The notes below the pieces were generated by a model, which was given only the letters and a program-made list of their open reading frames with translations, made no database searches and had not been told where the DNA came from. A stretch of DNA of 59,057 nt. Origin: a virus. Position numbers and translations under genes: made by a program. Shown here piece by piece: positions 32,937-43,397 of the stretch. Position 1 is the first letter of the stretch; every line of letters starts with the position of its first letter. The stretch is from positions 1 to 59,057 of the IMG/VR virus record IMGVR_UViG_3300013005_000043; one strand, written 5' to 3'.

Positions 32937-34244
32937 TTAGAAATCTAACTTAACTCGTATAAGAGCTTCTCGTTGAAATGATTTTAATAATGGTTTTGAA
33001 AGTTTTGCTACTGCTAACAATTCTTGATTATCATTGTATAATCCTACCGTAGTAATATATGTTTTAGGATCACCAATAAATGTTGATTGTGCTATTTGAC
33101 CAACACTTCCACTTACATATGATGGATTATTAGAAAAATTATATTCAGCATTTTTAATTCTTACAAAATAATGCGTACTTGTAACTTTTTCAGAATTACG
33201 AGCTAAGAATCCGTACGGATCAGATGTAGCTGGATCAGTAAACGCAGCAGATCCAGAAATAGAATGGAAAAGTACAAAATGATTATTACCTTCAGAACTA
33301 GATGAAACATTTGTTGCAAATCCTAATTTTTGATCAAGCATTTTGCCGTCTAAAATTAAAGTACCATAATCCGGATATGCTAATCCGTAATATACTGGTG
33401 CGGTAGAATTATAAACGCCTGAGTTAATAGAACCGGAAACAATATTATAAACTTTTCCTGATTGTCCAACTGTTGCAGATGAAATAGATGAATCATCAAT
33501 CAATTGTATGATTGCACCTGAGCCTGTCACAACAGAACCCGTTGCATTTGTTGCTCTGGATGCAATCGGTTTTAATGGAATTTCCCAATTTCCTGGATCT
33601 AAACGTTCTTTCATTCTGTTACGTTTAAAATTTAAAACATAAACATAATCCGTACTACCAGATCCTGCAGTTGTAAATCTTGTATCAGTTGGGGCTAATA
33701 ATAATTGTCGATATTGCGAATAAACTGCTTTACTTGGAGAATCATTAAGTTGTCCTTGTGAATCAGAACCACTACCTAAAGCATGACCAAATGCTAAAGC
33801 AAATTGCACAGCTGCGCCATCGGCGCTAGGTGTATCTTGATAAACATCTACATAATATCTACGTTGTGATGTAGTTTGTCCTGAGGCAGTATAATAAGTA
33901 GTTAAACTTGCTAAATTATCACTCCACAATCCGGCAGTAACAACTTCTGTTTGATTTGCAACAATATCATTAACTGCATCAAATTTAGTATATGTTCTAC
34001 CATTGCGAGCCAATATTTGTGCTTGATTCTGTTCAGCTACAATTTGATTTGCAAGTTGTTGTGCTAATAATCGTACTTGTTCATTTACTCCATTATTAGC
34101 AGTTGTTAATGCTTGATTTTCATTTTGTAATTGCTGGATCGCTTGTTGTGCTCTTAGATTCTCCAATCCTCGCGGCACTCCGCCAATTCTAGGTTGTTGT
34201 TTTAATTGTGCAATGAATTCATTCATTTTCATAATATTTTCCAT
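32937..34244 (-). CDS. tail-associated structural protein sharing C-terminal module
   Basis: A 435-residue protein starting MENIMKMNEFIAQLKQQPRI. The ATG at 34232 (MKMNEF) has GGAAAATATT before it and may be the real start. Residues 30-75 form a glutamine-rich coiled coil (RAQQAIQQLQNENQAL). The rest is a beta-rich domain. The C-terminal ~90 residues (TTVGLYNDNQELLAVAKLSK, then REALIRVKLDF) match the C terminus of the LamG protein downstream. No sugar-binding or enzyme motif is seen. It sits in the same operon as the 216-residue protein upstream (1 base after its stop). Confidence 0.65.
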   Translation of the reverse strand: MENIMKMNEFIAQLKQQPRIGGVPRGLENLRAQQAIQQLQNENQALTTANNGVNEQVRLLAQQLANQIVAEQNQAQILARNGRTYTKFDAVNDIVANQTEVVTAGLWSDNLASLTTYYTASGQTTSQRRYYVDVYQDTPSADGAAVQFALAFGHALGSGSDSQGQLNDSPSKAVYSQYRQLLLAPTDTRFTTAGSGSTDYVYVLNFKRNRMKERLDPGNWEIPLKPIASRATNATGSVVTGSGAIIQLIDDSSISSATVGQSGKVYNIVSGSINSGVYNSTAPVYYGLAYPDYGTLILDGKMLDQKLGFATNVSSSSEGNNHFVLFHSISGSAAFTDPATSDPYGFLARNSEKVTSTHYFVRIKNAEYNFSNNPSYVSGSVGQIAQSTFIGDPKTYITTVGLYNDNQELLAVAKLSKPLLKSFQREALIRVKLDF

Positions 34245-34245
34245 T

Positions 34246-34896
34246 TTATAATGTTGCAGTAGTTGCTTGTTTAACTGTTAAATTAATAGTAACACTACCG
34301 CCTGTTTCATTTGCAATTACTGTAATAGTTGCAGTTTTATCTTCAATTAATTGCGTTTTAGCAACAATGCGGAATTCAAATCCAGCAACTGCTACACTTT
34401 GTGCATCTTCATTATCTCCAATAAAACGAGGAGTAGTTGGAAGTACTGAATTTTGTAATGCTCTAGTTACTTGAATATCAGCCACGGTAGAATCTGACAA
34501 TATTGCCGTATAACCCAACGTTGCATTACCTCCTTTAAAGTTACTAGTATTTGGTGCAATAATTGTTGAATCGCCAGGTGCAGCCAATGTAATAGAAGTA
34601 TTTCCTACAGTAACAATTGGAATATTTGTTGTTTGTTTAGGCAACGTAATTAATTTATATTTAAGAGCCTGAGTTTCATCAGGAACTGCTTCAACAATAG
34701 GCATATTTTCTATAATAGTACCATAATATGCCGTTCCGAGAGGATGATCTGGATTCCATAATGAATAATCGATTTCATCATCTCCTACTGCAAATTGTGT
34801 AATATTGAAAGAATTTCCGCCTTTAGCTAAAAGTTCTCGACCTTTTAATGTTAAAATTGCGTCGACTGTAACGCTAGAATTATCTAAATATCCCAT
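34246..34896 (-). CDS. conserved tail/baseplate structural protein (216 aa)
   Basis: MGYLDNSSVTVDAILTLKGR-ELLAKGG, then FNITQFAVGDDEIDYSLW near residues 31-48, is an N-terminal module I have seen in environmental T4-like phages next to baseplate genes. The C-terminal 90 residues are a beta sandwich with Ig-like strands (FEFRIVAKTQLIEDKTATIT, ETGGSVTINLTVKQA). No function beyond a structural one is assigned. It has its own promoter motif at 34917. Confidence 0.7.
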   Translation of the reverse strand: MGYLDNSSVTVDAILTLKGRELLAKGGNSFNITQFAVGDDEIDYSLWNPDHPLGTAYYGTIIENMPIVEAVPDETQALKYKLITLPKQTTNIPIVTVGNTSITLAAPGDSTIIAPNTSNFKGGNATLGYTAILSDSTVADIQVTRALQNSVLPTTPRFIGDNEDAQSVAVAGFEFRIVAKTQLIEDKTATITVIANETGGSVTINLTVKQATTATL

Positions 34897-34916
34897 ATGT
34901 TTTTACCTTATTTAAT

Positions 34917-34926
34917 ATAAATATAC
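34917..34926 (-). promoter_or_regulatory. late-promoter-like motif
   Basis: The minus strand reads GTATATTTATATTAAATAAGG and ends 20 bases before the ATG at 34896. Confidence 0.65.
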
Positions 34927-34939
34927 AATCTATAAATTT

Positions 34940-37900
34940 CTATACTAAAACAAAACTACCTTGTTGTCCATTATTTTGATATATCAATTGATTTGGATTT
35001 GATTCGCGCCATTCTACTGCAGGGCCTCCGTCGACTGTTTGAGTTGAGTTTATATTAAATGCAGGCGAAGTAAGTTTAGCACCAGAATATCGCTGATTAT
35101 TTATACCCGTTGGTAAATAATCTTGAAATTCAACTAAACTTCCAGTAAATCGTTTTGGTACATTTAATCCATAAACGCTAGTACCATATATACCAATACC
35201 ATATGCACCAATAATACCAGATGATGTTATAGGCGTTGCATTGGTTAATTTAAATTCAGAATATCTACTAGTTATATAAACAGGTTGAATTGCATCACTT
35301 AACCAATATGGTGTCGATGCAGTTATATATACACTTGCAGATCGAATTAAGTATTGATTTGAATATAACATTCCATCATATTTTTCTGAAGTAGATGCAG
35401 TTAAATACATTTGATATTGATCATCATCGATTGCAGATAATGAAACAATATTTGCATTAGTTTCACCAACATACTGTATATAATCTCCTGATGCTGTTGG
35501 AACATTATCAATTATTATTGAATTATATGATTGATCGAGTCTTTGAATTTTAGGAAGAATTGTATCTTTACTTCGTTCAAATAGATTTGGTTGTATTAAT
35601 ATACCCGTTATTTTATCAACACGAGCTGGCAATAGTTGTTCAAGCTGTCGAAAGAATGATAAATCAAACAACGTAAACATAGAAATGTATGCATTAATAT
35701 CATTTCTATTTTGATATTTTTTCCAATAGCTTTGAGCTGCTTGAATTAACTTTGGGTATGCCTTAGAATCAGTTTCTCCCGGATCGCCAATATATTGATC
35801 TAATTCAACAAATCCATATTGTGCAATGATATCTTCATCAACCATTGTTTGTGGAGAAAAATATACTCCTAATTTTTTGCTATCTAATGGTGCATTATCA
35901 TATTGACTTCGTTCCGCTCTCGTTTTAACATCTAAAGAACCGATCAATTGATTAGATTCAATACGTATTTTATTATCATCATATGTTCCCGCACCTAAAG
36001 ACGGAGCATCATAGTAATATGTTTCTTCATATGAATCATATGGTGTATTTACAGTCCAACTTGCAAATGAGGCAGAAATAGTAGATGCTTTCGGCTGTAT
36101 ACCAGATAAACTACTAGTTAAAGAATGATTTATTTTTTGCGTTAACGGTAATCTAAAAACTAGTTCTTCATATGCATCGGTATTAGCATTATATGCTCCC
36201 GGTGCTTTAACATGATTATCAAATGCCATTATATTCAATGAAGATGACCACAGTCTCAATTCTTGCAATTGTCCAACAAATCTACTAGCACCAGACGATG
36301 TTCCGCCTAAAGTTAATGTTCCAGACCCAGCAAATGATGCTGTAGCTGAAGCAGAAACTGCTGCAACAATTTTACCATACTTAGATTTTTTAGTGATTAA
36401 ATCTAGATTAGTACCATTTGTTTTTAACACAGTCATCAACCATTCATCATTGTATAATTCAATTAGTCCGGAACTAGTTCCGTTAATTTTCATTACACCT
36501 TTATTGCCGCTATTAAACTCCATTGTTACCGCATTAGCGCCTATATTAAACAGGTTCATAGTTGTTGGTATCAAAGGATTAGTGACTATATTATCTGGTC
36601 TAAAACGAAGTTCAACCGCGTTAATTGATTGCGAATAATTAACTGTTACCGTTCCTGCAGCACTACCACTAACATCTAGAGCATAATCAAAATTATATTT
36701 TTCATATACTGGAGCTCTATCAATTCTAGGACCACCATATTCATTAATACTAATTAAAGACTGAGGAATTCCATAACAAGCTAATAATGCTTGAATACTA
36801 CGTTTAGTTCCTTTAGATTTTAATAAAAATGGAAGATTATTAACAATCCTACGCCATATAGCGTATGTCATATTCTGGCCAGAAACAGATGGATCGCCAA
36901 CCGTATTTGATCCAGTTAACGGAATTCCAGCTTCAGATGTTCCTAAAACATATTGCCATAATTCTTGTGATTGATTTCCATTAGTTAAATTCCATCCAAA
37001 TTGTTTTGCAACTGAATATAATAATTCGTTAGGCATACCCAATTTAGGATTTTCTTCTCGTTTATTAACTAATGATATATTACGGATATATGTATGTAAT
37101 ATATCAAAATGTTGACCTAACATATGGGTAAATGTAATCAAATCAACATTTGCCGAATCATTTCGTATAAATTCTGGTATAGTATAATATAAAGAATTTA
37201 TGTTTTCAACATCATAAAATGAAGCCGAATTATATAATCCGTTATACCAATTATTAAACATGCTACTAGTAGTTGAAGCTAACACATATGGCCTTGTTGC
37301 ATTTAATTTTGGTACTGGTGCAACATAACTGCCGGTTAATCTACTAACATTAACAACTTCTAATGGCAATGTATGCGTAGTTAATTTTGATGATGATTCA
37401 TAATATAGAAATTTTTCAAAATCATCAAAACCACTAATTAACGAAGTTTTTAAATCAAAAAATTCTTGTGAATTAGTAGTAGCAACGCTACCAGATAATG
37501 ATGCTACTGCTGAACTTTGACTAGTATATTGTTCTAATAACTGTAATTTATATTTGAAATTTTCTAAACGCTCCGTTGCAGAGCTATAAAAAACAAAGTT
37601 ATTGAAGTCTGAATAATCAATATTTAATTTAACTCCAGATAAGCTTCCAGAAAAATATGCATCTACAATTTGTTGTGATGTTTGAACTGATGAACCCAAT
37701 ATATCTGTCCAAGTTCTATAATCAGTTCCCGCTGAAGTTTGTTGTGGAGAAAATGCTTGCCAATTTGGTCCAGCTAAAGAATTAAATTGTTTTTTATTAA
37801 CTTTAGGTTGAATTGCAACTCGGTCAATATATGTAGGTTTTTGTTCTTCTACTATCCAACATTTAAAATCTACTGCAATATCTTGCGATAATGGTTCTTG

Positions 37901-38512
37901 AAGTTTAACGTATAGATATTCTCCAATTACTACACTATTAACAAACAATACACAGTTATTTCTACTAAAATTTAATAGATATGGTTTATAATACTGTTGT
38001 GCCGTTTGATTTACGGTTTGAATATAATTGGTAATTTGCTGTAAAAATTCTGGGTCGGTATCATCGATTGCACGAAGCCGTATCTCGGTACGATCTGGAG
38101 ATATTTCATCTATTCGTAGATGTTGTCGCTCATAACTACCAATTAAATTTTTAAAGAAATTAAATGCAATACGGAAATTGCCTGCCGTTAATTTTAATTT
38201 TTCAAACTCAGAATATAAATCAATACCAATTGCAGTATTAATTGGTATTATTGCATTAGTAGCTTTGTCTTTAAATTCAGGTATTTTTGTTTGAAATTGA
38301 ATTTTATGATTTCCCGTTAACCAAGTATCATTAGAATATACATGAAACTCAATTCGATTATCATTGGACACATTAATAATATCCGTATTTAGATATACTG
38401 GCTCTACAAGATCATATGATGCAAATTCAGATTTAGTTCGAGCAATACGTTCACCAGAAACGGATTGCGTTGCTGATTTTATTTGATCGATATTTTTATA
38501 CTGATTAAGCAT
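34940..38512 (-). CDS. large baseplate-associated structural protein (1190 aa)
   Basis: The largest protein of the window. The N terminus (MLNQYKNIDQIKSATQSVSG) is followed by a beta domain (residues ~60-240) with EFHVYSNDTWLTGNHKIQFQ and the DEISPDRTEIRLRAIDD segment. The centre (GQHFDILHTYIRNISLV, ILPFLLKSKGTKRSIQALL-type helices around residues 490-590, ACYGIPQSLISINEYGG) resembles large structural proteins seen in this position in marine T4-like phages. Residues ~690-770 form a LamG-like sandwich (LTLGGTSSGASRFVGQLQEL-RLWSSSLN). It lies between a gp6-linked gene group and fibre genes; it may substitute for T4 gp7/gp10. The exact match is not established. Confidence 0.65.
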   Translation of the reverse strand: MLNQYKNIDQIKSATQSVSGERIARTKSEFASYDLVEPVYLNTDIINVSNDNRIEFHVYSNDTWLTGNHKIQFQTKIPEFKDKATNAIIPINTAIGIDLYSEFEKLKLTAGNFRIAFNFFKNLIGSYERQHLRIDEISPDRTEIRLRAIDDTDPEFLQQITNYIQTVNQTAQQYYKPYLLNFSRNNCVLFVNSVVIGEYLYVKLQEPLSQDIAVDFKCWIVEEQKPTYIDRVAIQPKVNKKQFNSLAGPNWQAFSPQQTSAGTDYRTWTDILGSSVQTSQQIVDAYFSGSLSGVKLNIDYSDFNNFVFYSSATERLENFKYKLQLLEQYTSQSSAVASLSGSVATTNSQEFFDLKTSLISGFDDFEKFLYYESSSKLTTHTLPLEVVNVSRLTGSYVAPVPKLNATRPYVLASTTSSMFNNWYNGLYNSASFYDVENINSLYYTIPEFIRNDSANVDLITFTHMLGQHFDILHTYIRNISLVNKREENPKLGMPNELLYSVAKQFGWNLTNGNQSQELWQYVLGTSEAGIPLTGSNTVGDPSVSGQNMTYAIWRRIVNNLPFLLKSKGTKRSIQALLACYGIPQSLISINEYGGPRIDRAPVYEKYNFDYALDVSGSAAGTVTVNYSQSINAVELRFRPDNIVTNPLIPTTMNLFNIGANAVTMEFNSGNKGVMKINGTSSGLIELYNDEWLMTVLKTNGTNLDLITKKSKYGKIVAAVSASATASFAGSGTLTLGGTSSGASRFVGQLQELRLWSSSLNIMAFDNHVKAPGAYNANTDAYEELVFRLPLTQKINHSLTSSLSGIQPKASTISASFASWTVNTPYDSYEETYYYDAPSLGAGTYDDNKIRIESNQLIGSLDVKTRAERSQYDNAPLDSKKLGVYFSPQTMVDEDIIAQYGFVELDQYIGDPGETDSKAYPKLIQAAQSYWKKYQNRNDINAYISMFTLFDLSFFRQLEQLLPARVDKITGILIQPNLFERSKDTILPKIQRLDQSYNSIIIDNVPTASGDYIQYVGETNANIVSLSAIDDDQYQMYLTASTSEKYDGMLYSNQYLIRSASVYITASTPYWLSDAIQPVYITSRYSEFKLTNATPITSSGIIGAYGIGIYGTSVYGLNVPKRFTGSLVEFQDYLPTGINNQRYSGAKLTSPAFNINSTQTVDGGPAVEWRESNPNQLIYQNNGQQGSFVLV

Positions 38513-39371
38513 TTATCTCCTGATTCCAAAGATCTACATTTTTACTTGCATCTGTTATCACCCAATATGATTGCAATGCATTTATTGTGTGAAATTCTGT
38601 TGCATTATTTTGTCCAGCTTTTGCTCCGATGCCAAATCTATCTCCAATTTCAAATTCTGAATTAGGAATAACAATGTCAACTTCTAAATTTTGAACTTCA
38701 TATTGATTTATAGATCCTGGAATGTTTGGCCTAAATTCCGATGTATTTTCAAATGTACGATAATCTCTATCTAAGCCTTGTTCGCTCGTTTTAATTATAG
38801 AAAAAAAGGCAGTGCCATATGGTGTTACATTTAAAAAGCCGCCTGGCTCATCATAGCGATGTTGCAACTTGATTCTAAATCGAAGATCAACCCCGGAATT
38901 TTTAATATCTTTTGATATAGTATATGTATTTGTTGATTGTTGCGATAGACCCTCTTGTACCTCATCCATCAAAATACCAGAATAATCTGGGGTTGCTAAA
39001 ATTGGTCTGTTTTCGCTTGGACGATATCTTGCAAACACTGGATCTGGTAATTGCAAATCTACATTTAAATCTAAATCAATTGACGCATCATCAAATTCAA
39101 TACTGACAGGGAAACTATAGTAATTAAACTGCGTATCTAAAACTCGTAACATTGATTTTGTTGTTATTTTAGTAGTCATTGGTTCGATAATTAATAACGG
39201 ATTTGTTGTAACGTTTTCTTCTAATGAAATATTTCCATTTGCATCACGTGGCACAACTGATTGATTATTTGATATACGAGTTAAACCATCACGTTGATAT
39301 TCCGTTTGACGTTTAGCCGCAAATGCATCTAATTTTGATAACGCAGATGTATTTAACTTAGGTATATTCAT
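38505..39371 (-). CDS. virion structural protein (288 aa)
   Basis: A 288-residue protein starting MNIPKLNTSALSKLDAFAAK-RQTEYQRD. The middle has NYYSFPVSIEFDDASIDLDL and repeated acidic/hydrophobic strands that suggest a beta fold. No catalytic motif is seen. Its start shares a base with the preceding stop and its end overlaps the next start by 8 bases, so it is tightly coupled with the 371- and 1190-residue proteins. It is probably part of the baseplate or its fibres. Confidence 0.6.
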   Translation of the reverse strand: MNIPKLNTSALSKLDAFAAKRQTEYQRDGLTRISNNQSVVPRDANGNISLEENVTTNPLLIIEPMTTKITTKSMLRVLDTQFNYYSFPVSIEFDDASIDLDLNVDLQLPDPVFARYRPSENRPILATPDYSGILMDEVQEGLSQQSTNTYTISKDIKNSGVDLRFRIKLQHRYDEPGGFLNVTPYGTAFFSIIKTSEQGLDRDYRTFENTSEFRPNIPGSINQYEVQNLEVDIVIPNSEFEIGDRFGIGAKAGQNNATEFHTINALQSYWVITDASKNVDLWNQEINA

Positions 39372-40486
39372 TATCTAATCACTTTGAAATATATTTGATC
39401 ATCTATATATTGTTCTGTAAATCCGTCTACTAATTTTAAATTTATTCGATAATAACGCTCCGGCATTAAACCGTTCATATCCATGTAAATAAAATTACTA
39501 GTACTATCACAACTTACTTTAGTATAAATATCATCGTAAGGAATTATGACTTCATCTGTAGCTGCATCAGAAACTGAATAATATGATGATGTTGGCAGAA
39601 ATTTTACGGTTTGAATTGGAAATAAATTTGTTGCAGATTTTTGCGGATATTTATCTCGTGCGTAAATTCGTATTTTTGAAATTTCCGTATCTTTATAAGT
39701 TGGTTTAATCTTTGTATATATCTCATATGAGTCTAAATTAATAGATGTTAATGATCCAGTTGTAAACGTAGTATTATTAAAATACATTGTTAGTTTAGGC
39801 ACGTAAATCGTATGAGTTTCTCTACTAAAAAATCTTACATATCCAGCAACATTATTATTTGCTTCATCTGCATCTGAAAATTGAAGCAAAAATCCGTAAT
39901 TAGGAATTGATATTCCATTACTACCGCTTAACCAAATTTTAACTGCATCGGTTACATCAAGATTTAAATCACTTGTACGATAAGAAAATGATTCAGATGC
40001 AATTAATGATAGTGTATTTCCTGAGCCAGAATAATACAAATAATTTCCTCCTGCTCCCGATCCAGAAATATACAAACTACTAGAATTTACATTAACGTAT
40101 TGACTACCCGATATCCATGTAGATCCAGATGCTGATCCAGACCACGTTGCACCATCAATATTTAGTGCAGCTAAATATCCTGTACCATTAACCCAATCTT
40201 GACCCAACATTTTTGCATTAATAATATAATCTGATGGCAAATTTTTTGCATGAGATGTATATAGATTTAATATGAATTTACAATCATTAACCGTTTTAGA
40301 ATATTTTGATAATGATGCTGAAATTTCAGTCATATCAAATTTGACAATACTTCTAGATTTTAATAACGTATCGCCTTGTGCATCTAAACGTTTTCCTACT
40401 TCTAGTATTTCATCTAGTCCTGTATTATAATTTGCATACCGTTCGTACAACGTTGTGTCTTTTGATGCATAAAATATTCTAAACAT
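39371..40486 (-). CDS. virion structural protein (371 aa), beta-rich
   Basis: MFRIFYASKDTTLYERYANY, then ARNTGLDEILEVGKR-type residues and SRSIVKFDMTEISASLSKY near 40-62, recall the DNRLRE-type beta domain that begins secreted and virion adhesins ('D.tly.....n.g......vg'). The middle is rich in S, G, N and Y (DLNLDVTDAVKIWLSGSNG is a typical 'LDVT-AVK-WL' strand of this fold). The C-terminal 100 residues are a second beta domain. It sits directly downstream of gp6 (8 bases) and is likely on the baseplate. Confidence 0.6.
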   Translation of the reverse strand: MFRIFYASKDTTLYERYANYNTGLDEILEVGKRLDAQGDTLLKSRSIVKFDMTEISASLSKYSKTVNDCKFILNLYTSHAKNLPSDYIINAKMLGQDWVNGTGYLAALNIDGATWSGSASGSTWISGSQYVNVNSSSLYISGSGAGGNYLYYSGSGNTLSLIASESFSYRTSDLNLDVTDAVKIWLSGSNGISIPNYGFLLQFSDADEANNNVAGYVRFFSRETHTIYVPKLTMYFNNTTFTTGSLTSINLDSYEIYTKIKPTYKDTEISKIRIYARDKYPQKSATNLFPIQTVKFLPTSSYYSVSDAATDEVIIPYDDIYTKVSCDSTSNFIYMDMNGLMPERYYRINLKLVDGFTEQYIDDQIYFKVIR

Positions 40487-40494
40487 TTTAATCC

Positions 40495-42375
40495 TTAATA
40501 ATTAACTACTCGGCCACGTATATCTTGATTAGGAAATTTAACTTCAAATATACTAGGATCCAATGATGGATAAATTATTCCATTCTTTGTAGCTGATGCT
40601 AAATCATATACATTGCCAGAATAATTTAAATCAGAATCATATAAATTTTTAAATGAAACATTAACTACCGATTGAACACCTTTAACATTTCCTAATAAAT
40701 TTGTAACATCTGATTTTATAATAGGTTGATTTATTTGCCAACGATCGATATTAAAATATGCTCGAAGATCATTAATACATTTCAATAATACTTCATTGCT
40801 ATTATAATTTGTTAATACCGATATTTCAAAATCAACACCAACATTAATAATAAATGCATCTTTAAGATTTACTGCATCGGTTAAGATTCGATAATGCCCC
40901 AAATACGTTTTTAAATTTTGTTTGATTACTTCATTAACTGCGGTAAGTTGTTTGTCTTTATTATAGCCCAAAATATACATATTCATTGCATATGGATTTG
41001 GAATTCTATTTTTTTCTAAATCTTGTTGAGAAATTTGATCATCGGGAACTATATATGCCTTAGCAACACTTCCAAACTTTGCTGGCATTGAATATGTTCG
41101 AATTATATAATCTTCTCTAGTTACTAAACGATTCTGTGTAGCAAAATTAGCTAATGCGTTATTTTTAATATCATCTAACGTGTCTGCAGTTTTTGCACCA
41201 GCACCCGGATTTACATTTGTTACAGCTAATGATGATTTTATAAGATTTACAATGTTTATGTTGTTTGTAGAATTAATATCCTCAACATAATCTATACCAA
41301 TAATATTGGTCAATGTATTTGCATCTACATTATCTTCAATTCCATTACCAACCGTATATGTAATTGTTAGTGTAGTATTAGATGGGGCTTGTCCATATGT
41401 TCGTGTATATAAAAAGTTAGATGGGTCAATATCTACATTAACACCTCTTCGAATAGCAGTTAAGCCATTTCCAACATTATTCGGATTTGGTATAATCTCC
41501 TCATCATTATTATCAGAAACCCCAGCACCAAATTGAATTTCTAATTTATTATCTCCGCGCAATCTACTAACAAATCGTTTTGCAGTTTTCTTTAGTTTTA
41601 ATAAACTAGGAGACGATGAACGATATGGAGCAAAGTCTGGATCATTTTCCAATAAATTCGGAACTTCTTCAAATATTGTATCTTGTGCTAAGTACGGAAC
41701 TTCATACCAGCTATCGCCATCCGATTCAGTAATTGAAATTATTTCGATAACATTTAAATCAGACAATACCACTTTATCATATGGTTTAGGAACACCAAAT
41801 GTAAAATTGGTCGTTTTAATTTCTCCCGAAACGGCAGGAACTTGTTTTTTTAACAAATAATATGTTGGTAATTTTGTAGTATTATTACTTTCATATATGG
41901 TTACTTCAGTTGGATCATATGATGATGAAAATCTAAATTCTACCGATTCTAAAGTTCTAAATACCGAATTCGATGTTGCATGTTTAACTCGCATTCCCGG
42001 CTTAATTGACAATGCATAGTTAAAATCTGGTTGTACAGCAGAGCCTGTTCCTATTGCGGGAACCAATTGATATACATCTAATATTACATGTGCAGGAACT
42101 GAATTTTTTGGTTGATATCCCAATGTTTTTGCAATATCATATATATTACCTCGTTCTGTCGCATATTGCAACATTGATTCTTTTAAATTGTTATCGGTAT
42201 AATATGAAAGAACATCGCCTACATATGACGCCATATTAATAAACAATGTTCCTGGCGACGATTCATTGAAGTTAGTATATGTAGTAGGAAAGTATTGTTT
42301 AGCAAAATCAATTAAATTTTGCCGAAATTGTCCAAAATCTTTTCCTAAATATGAAACATCTTTATTATTTTCCAT
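40495..42375 (-). CDS. 6: baseplate wedge protein, gp6-like
   Basis: Core wedge subunit that makes the baseplate ring around the hub. 626 residues (T4 gp6: 660). The start (YLGKDFGQFRQNLIDFAKQY, FNESSPGTLFINMASYVGDV-LSYYTD, LGYQPKNSVPAHVILDVY) is the usual gp6 N-terminal block, and NRLVTREDYIIRTYSMPAKFG near residue 425 is the conserved baseplate-J-type segment. It lies directly after gp25, 20 bases downstream, as in many contractile-tail phages. Confidence 0.88.
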   Translation of the reverse strand: MENNKDVSYLGKDFGQFRQNLIDFAKQYFPTTYTNFNESSPGTLFINMASYVGDVLSYYTDNNLKESMLQYATERGNIYDIAKTLGYQPKNSVPAHVILDVYQLVPAIGTGSAVQPDFNYALSIKPGMRVKHATSNSVFRTLESVEFRFSSSYDPTEVTIYESNNTTKLPTYYLLKKQVPAVSGEIKTTNFTFGVPKPYDKVVLSDLNVIEIISITESDGDSWYEVPYLAQDTIFEEVPNLLENDPDFAPYRSSSPSLLKLKKTAKRFVSRLRGDNKLEIQFGAGVSDNNDEEIIPNPNNVGNGLTAIRRGVNVDIDPSNFLYTRTYGQAPSNTTLTITYTVGNGIEDNVDANTLTNIIGIDYVEDINSTNNINIVNLIKSSLAVTNVNPGAGAKTADTLDDIKNNALANFATQNRLVTREDYIIRTYSMPAKFGSVAKAYIVPDDQISQQDLEKNRIPNPYAMNMYILGYNKDKQLTAVNEVIKQNLKTYLGHYRILTDAVNLKDAFIINVGVDFEISVLTNYNSNEVLLKCINDLRAYFNIDRWQINQPIIKSDVTNLLGNVKGVQSVVNVSFKNLYDSDLNYSGNVYDLASATKNGIIYPSLDPSIFEVKFPNQDIRGRVVNY

Positions 42376-42397
42376 TTATTGTCCTACTTAATATACG

Positions 42398-42859
42398 TTA
42401 GTTGCCACCAACTATTTGATTGTTTTGAATAATTACAGTACCGGTATTAGTTGCTGATATAACTAGTTCTGCAGCAACTTCTACAACATTAACATTGAAT
42501 TGAATTTTTACTACAATATCATATGTTAGTTGCGGATCATCTTCAGGTGTAGTGACATCAATTGATGTAATTTCTATTAATCCAACTCCAAAATATGTAC
42601 TTACTGCACTACGTATTTCTTCATCGATATCTTGTTTAAGGAATGAATTATTTGGTTCAAACAATATACGTAACAAATTAGTTCCAAAACTAGGATTACC
42701 AACAATTTCACCTGGCATTGTTAGTAATAAAAATTTAAAGTCGCTAATTGTTTGATCTAAAGTTTTATATGTAGAAGTAAATATATTTTGCGTAGAAATG
42801 CCCAAACCATATGGCGTATTCTCATTGACGTTTGCGGGATTAACTACTAAATATGGCAC
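42398..42859 (-). CDS. 25: baseplate wedge protein, gp25-like
   Basis: A 153-residue protein (T4 gp25: 132) that belongs to the GPW/gp25 family. The core is TISDFKFLLLTMPGEIVGNP-SFGTNLLRILFEPN, then DIDEEIRSAVSTYFG and VVKIQFNVNVVEVAAELV. gp25 joins gp6 and gp53 and nucleates sheath assembly. It has no lysozyme motif. It is followed directly by gp6, so the wedge core is transcribed as a unit. Confidence 0.88.
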   Translation of the reverse strand: MPYLVVNPANVNENTPYGLGISTQNIFTSTYKTLDQTISDFKFLLLTMPGEIVGNPSFGTNLLRILFEPNNSFLKQDIDEEIRSAVSTYFGVGLIEITSIDVTTPEDDPQLTYDIVVKIQFNVNVVEVAAELVISATNTGTVIIQNNQIVGGN

Positions 42860-42860
42860 G

Positions 42861-43385
42861 TTACATTCCTTTCTTTTTATTAATTGCTTTCATCAATGCA
42901 GAATAATCTCGCGTCATTGCTTGTTGAACTTCTTGAGGTACATCGAATACTTTACCCGTTTCTGGGTCTTCCATTATTTTTGGAGCAGCTGGTGCTATAC
43001 CAATAGCTTCTTTCATGTTTTGTCGCATTGCACCAAAATTAACAGCATCTCTAGATGTCATTCTAATTTCTTCCATACCTTCGTTCATCATATCTTTAAA
43101 GCTATTCATTGCTATTGGTTGTGGTTCCGATAACGAATCAGTTTCATTTAAAATAGATGCCCATTTATTATCAGTGAATTGAACTTTTGGTTTTCTTCCT
43201 GATTCATTAACCATCTTTGGTTCAACATGAATTACTTTGTTTGGATCTACTTTAACTTGTTTTTTTGGCTGTGTCATTTCTGTAATCGTAGATTGTAATC
43301 CTTCACGAAGAATGTCAGTTAATTCTTCTTTTATAACTTCGCGTACAGCGATTTTAAGTGCTTTTATTAATGTTTTTGAATCCAT
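42861..43385 (-). CDS. basic/acidic helical protein upstream of gp25
   Basis: A 174-residue protein starting MDSKTLIKALKIAVREVIKE, a helix with alternating charge, then a basic stretch (TQPKKQVKVDPNKVIHVEPK) and an extended C-terminal part with LSEPQPIAMNSFKDMMNEGM. The end QQAMTRDYSALMKAINKKKG is helical. It leads the wedge operon, with the promoter motif at 43398. I see no known domain. It may be a baseplate or assembly factor. Confidence 0.6.
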   Translation of the reverse strand: MDSKTLIKALKIAVREVIKEELTDILREGLQSTITEMTQPKKQVKVDPNKVIHVEPKMVNESGRKPKVQFTDNKWASILNETDSLSEPQPIAMNSFKDMMNEGMEEIRMTSRDAVNFGAMRQNMKEAIGIAPAAPKIMEDPETGKVFDVPQEVQQAMTRDYSALMKAINKKKGM

Positions 43386-43397
43386 ATGAATACTTTT

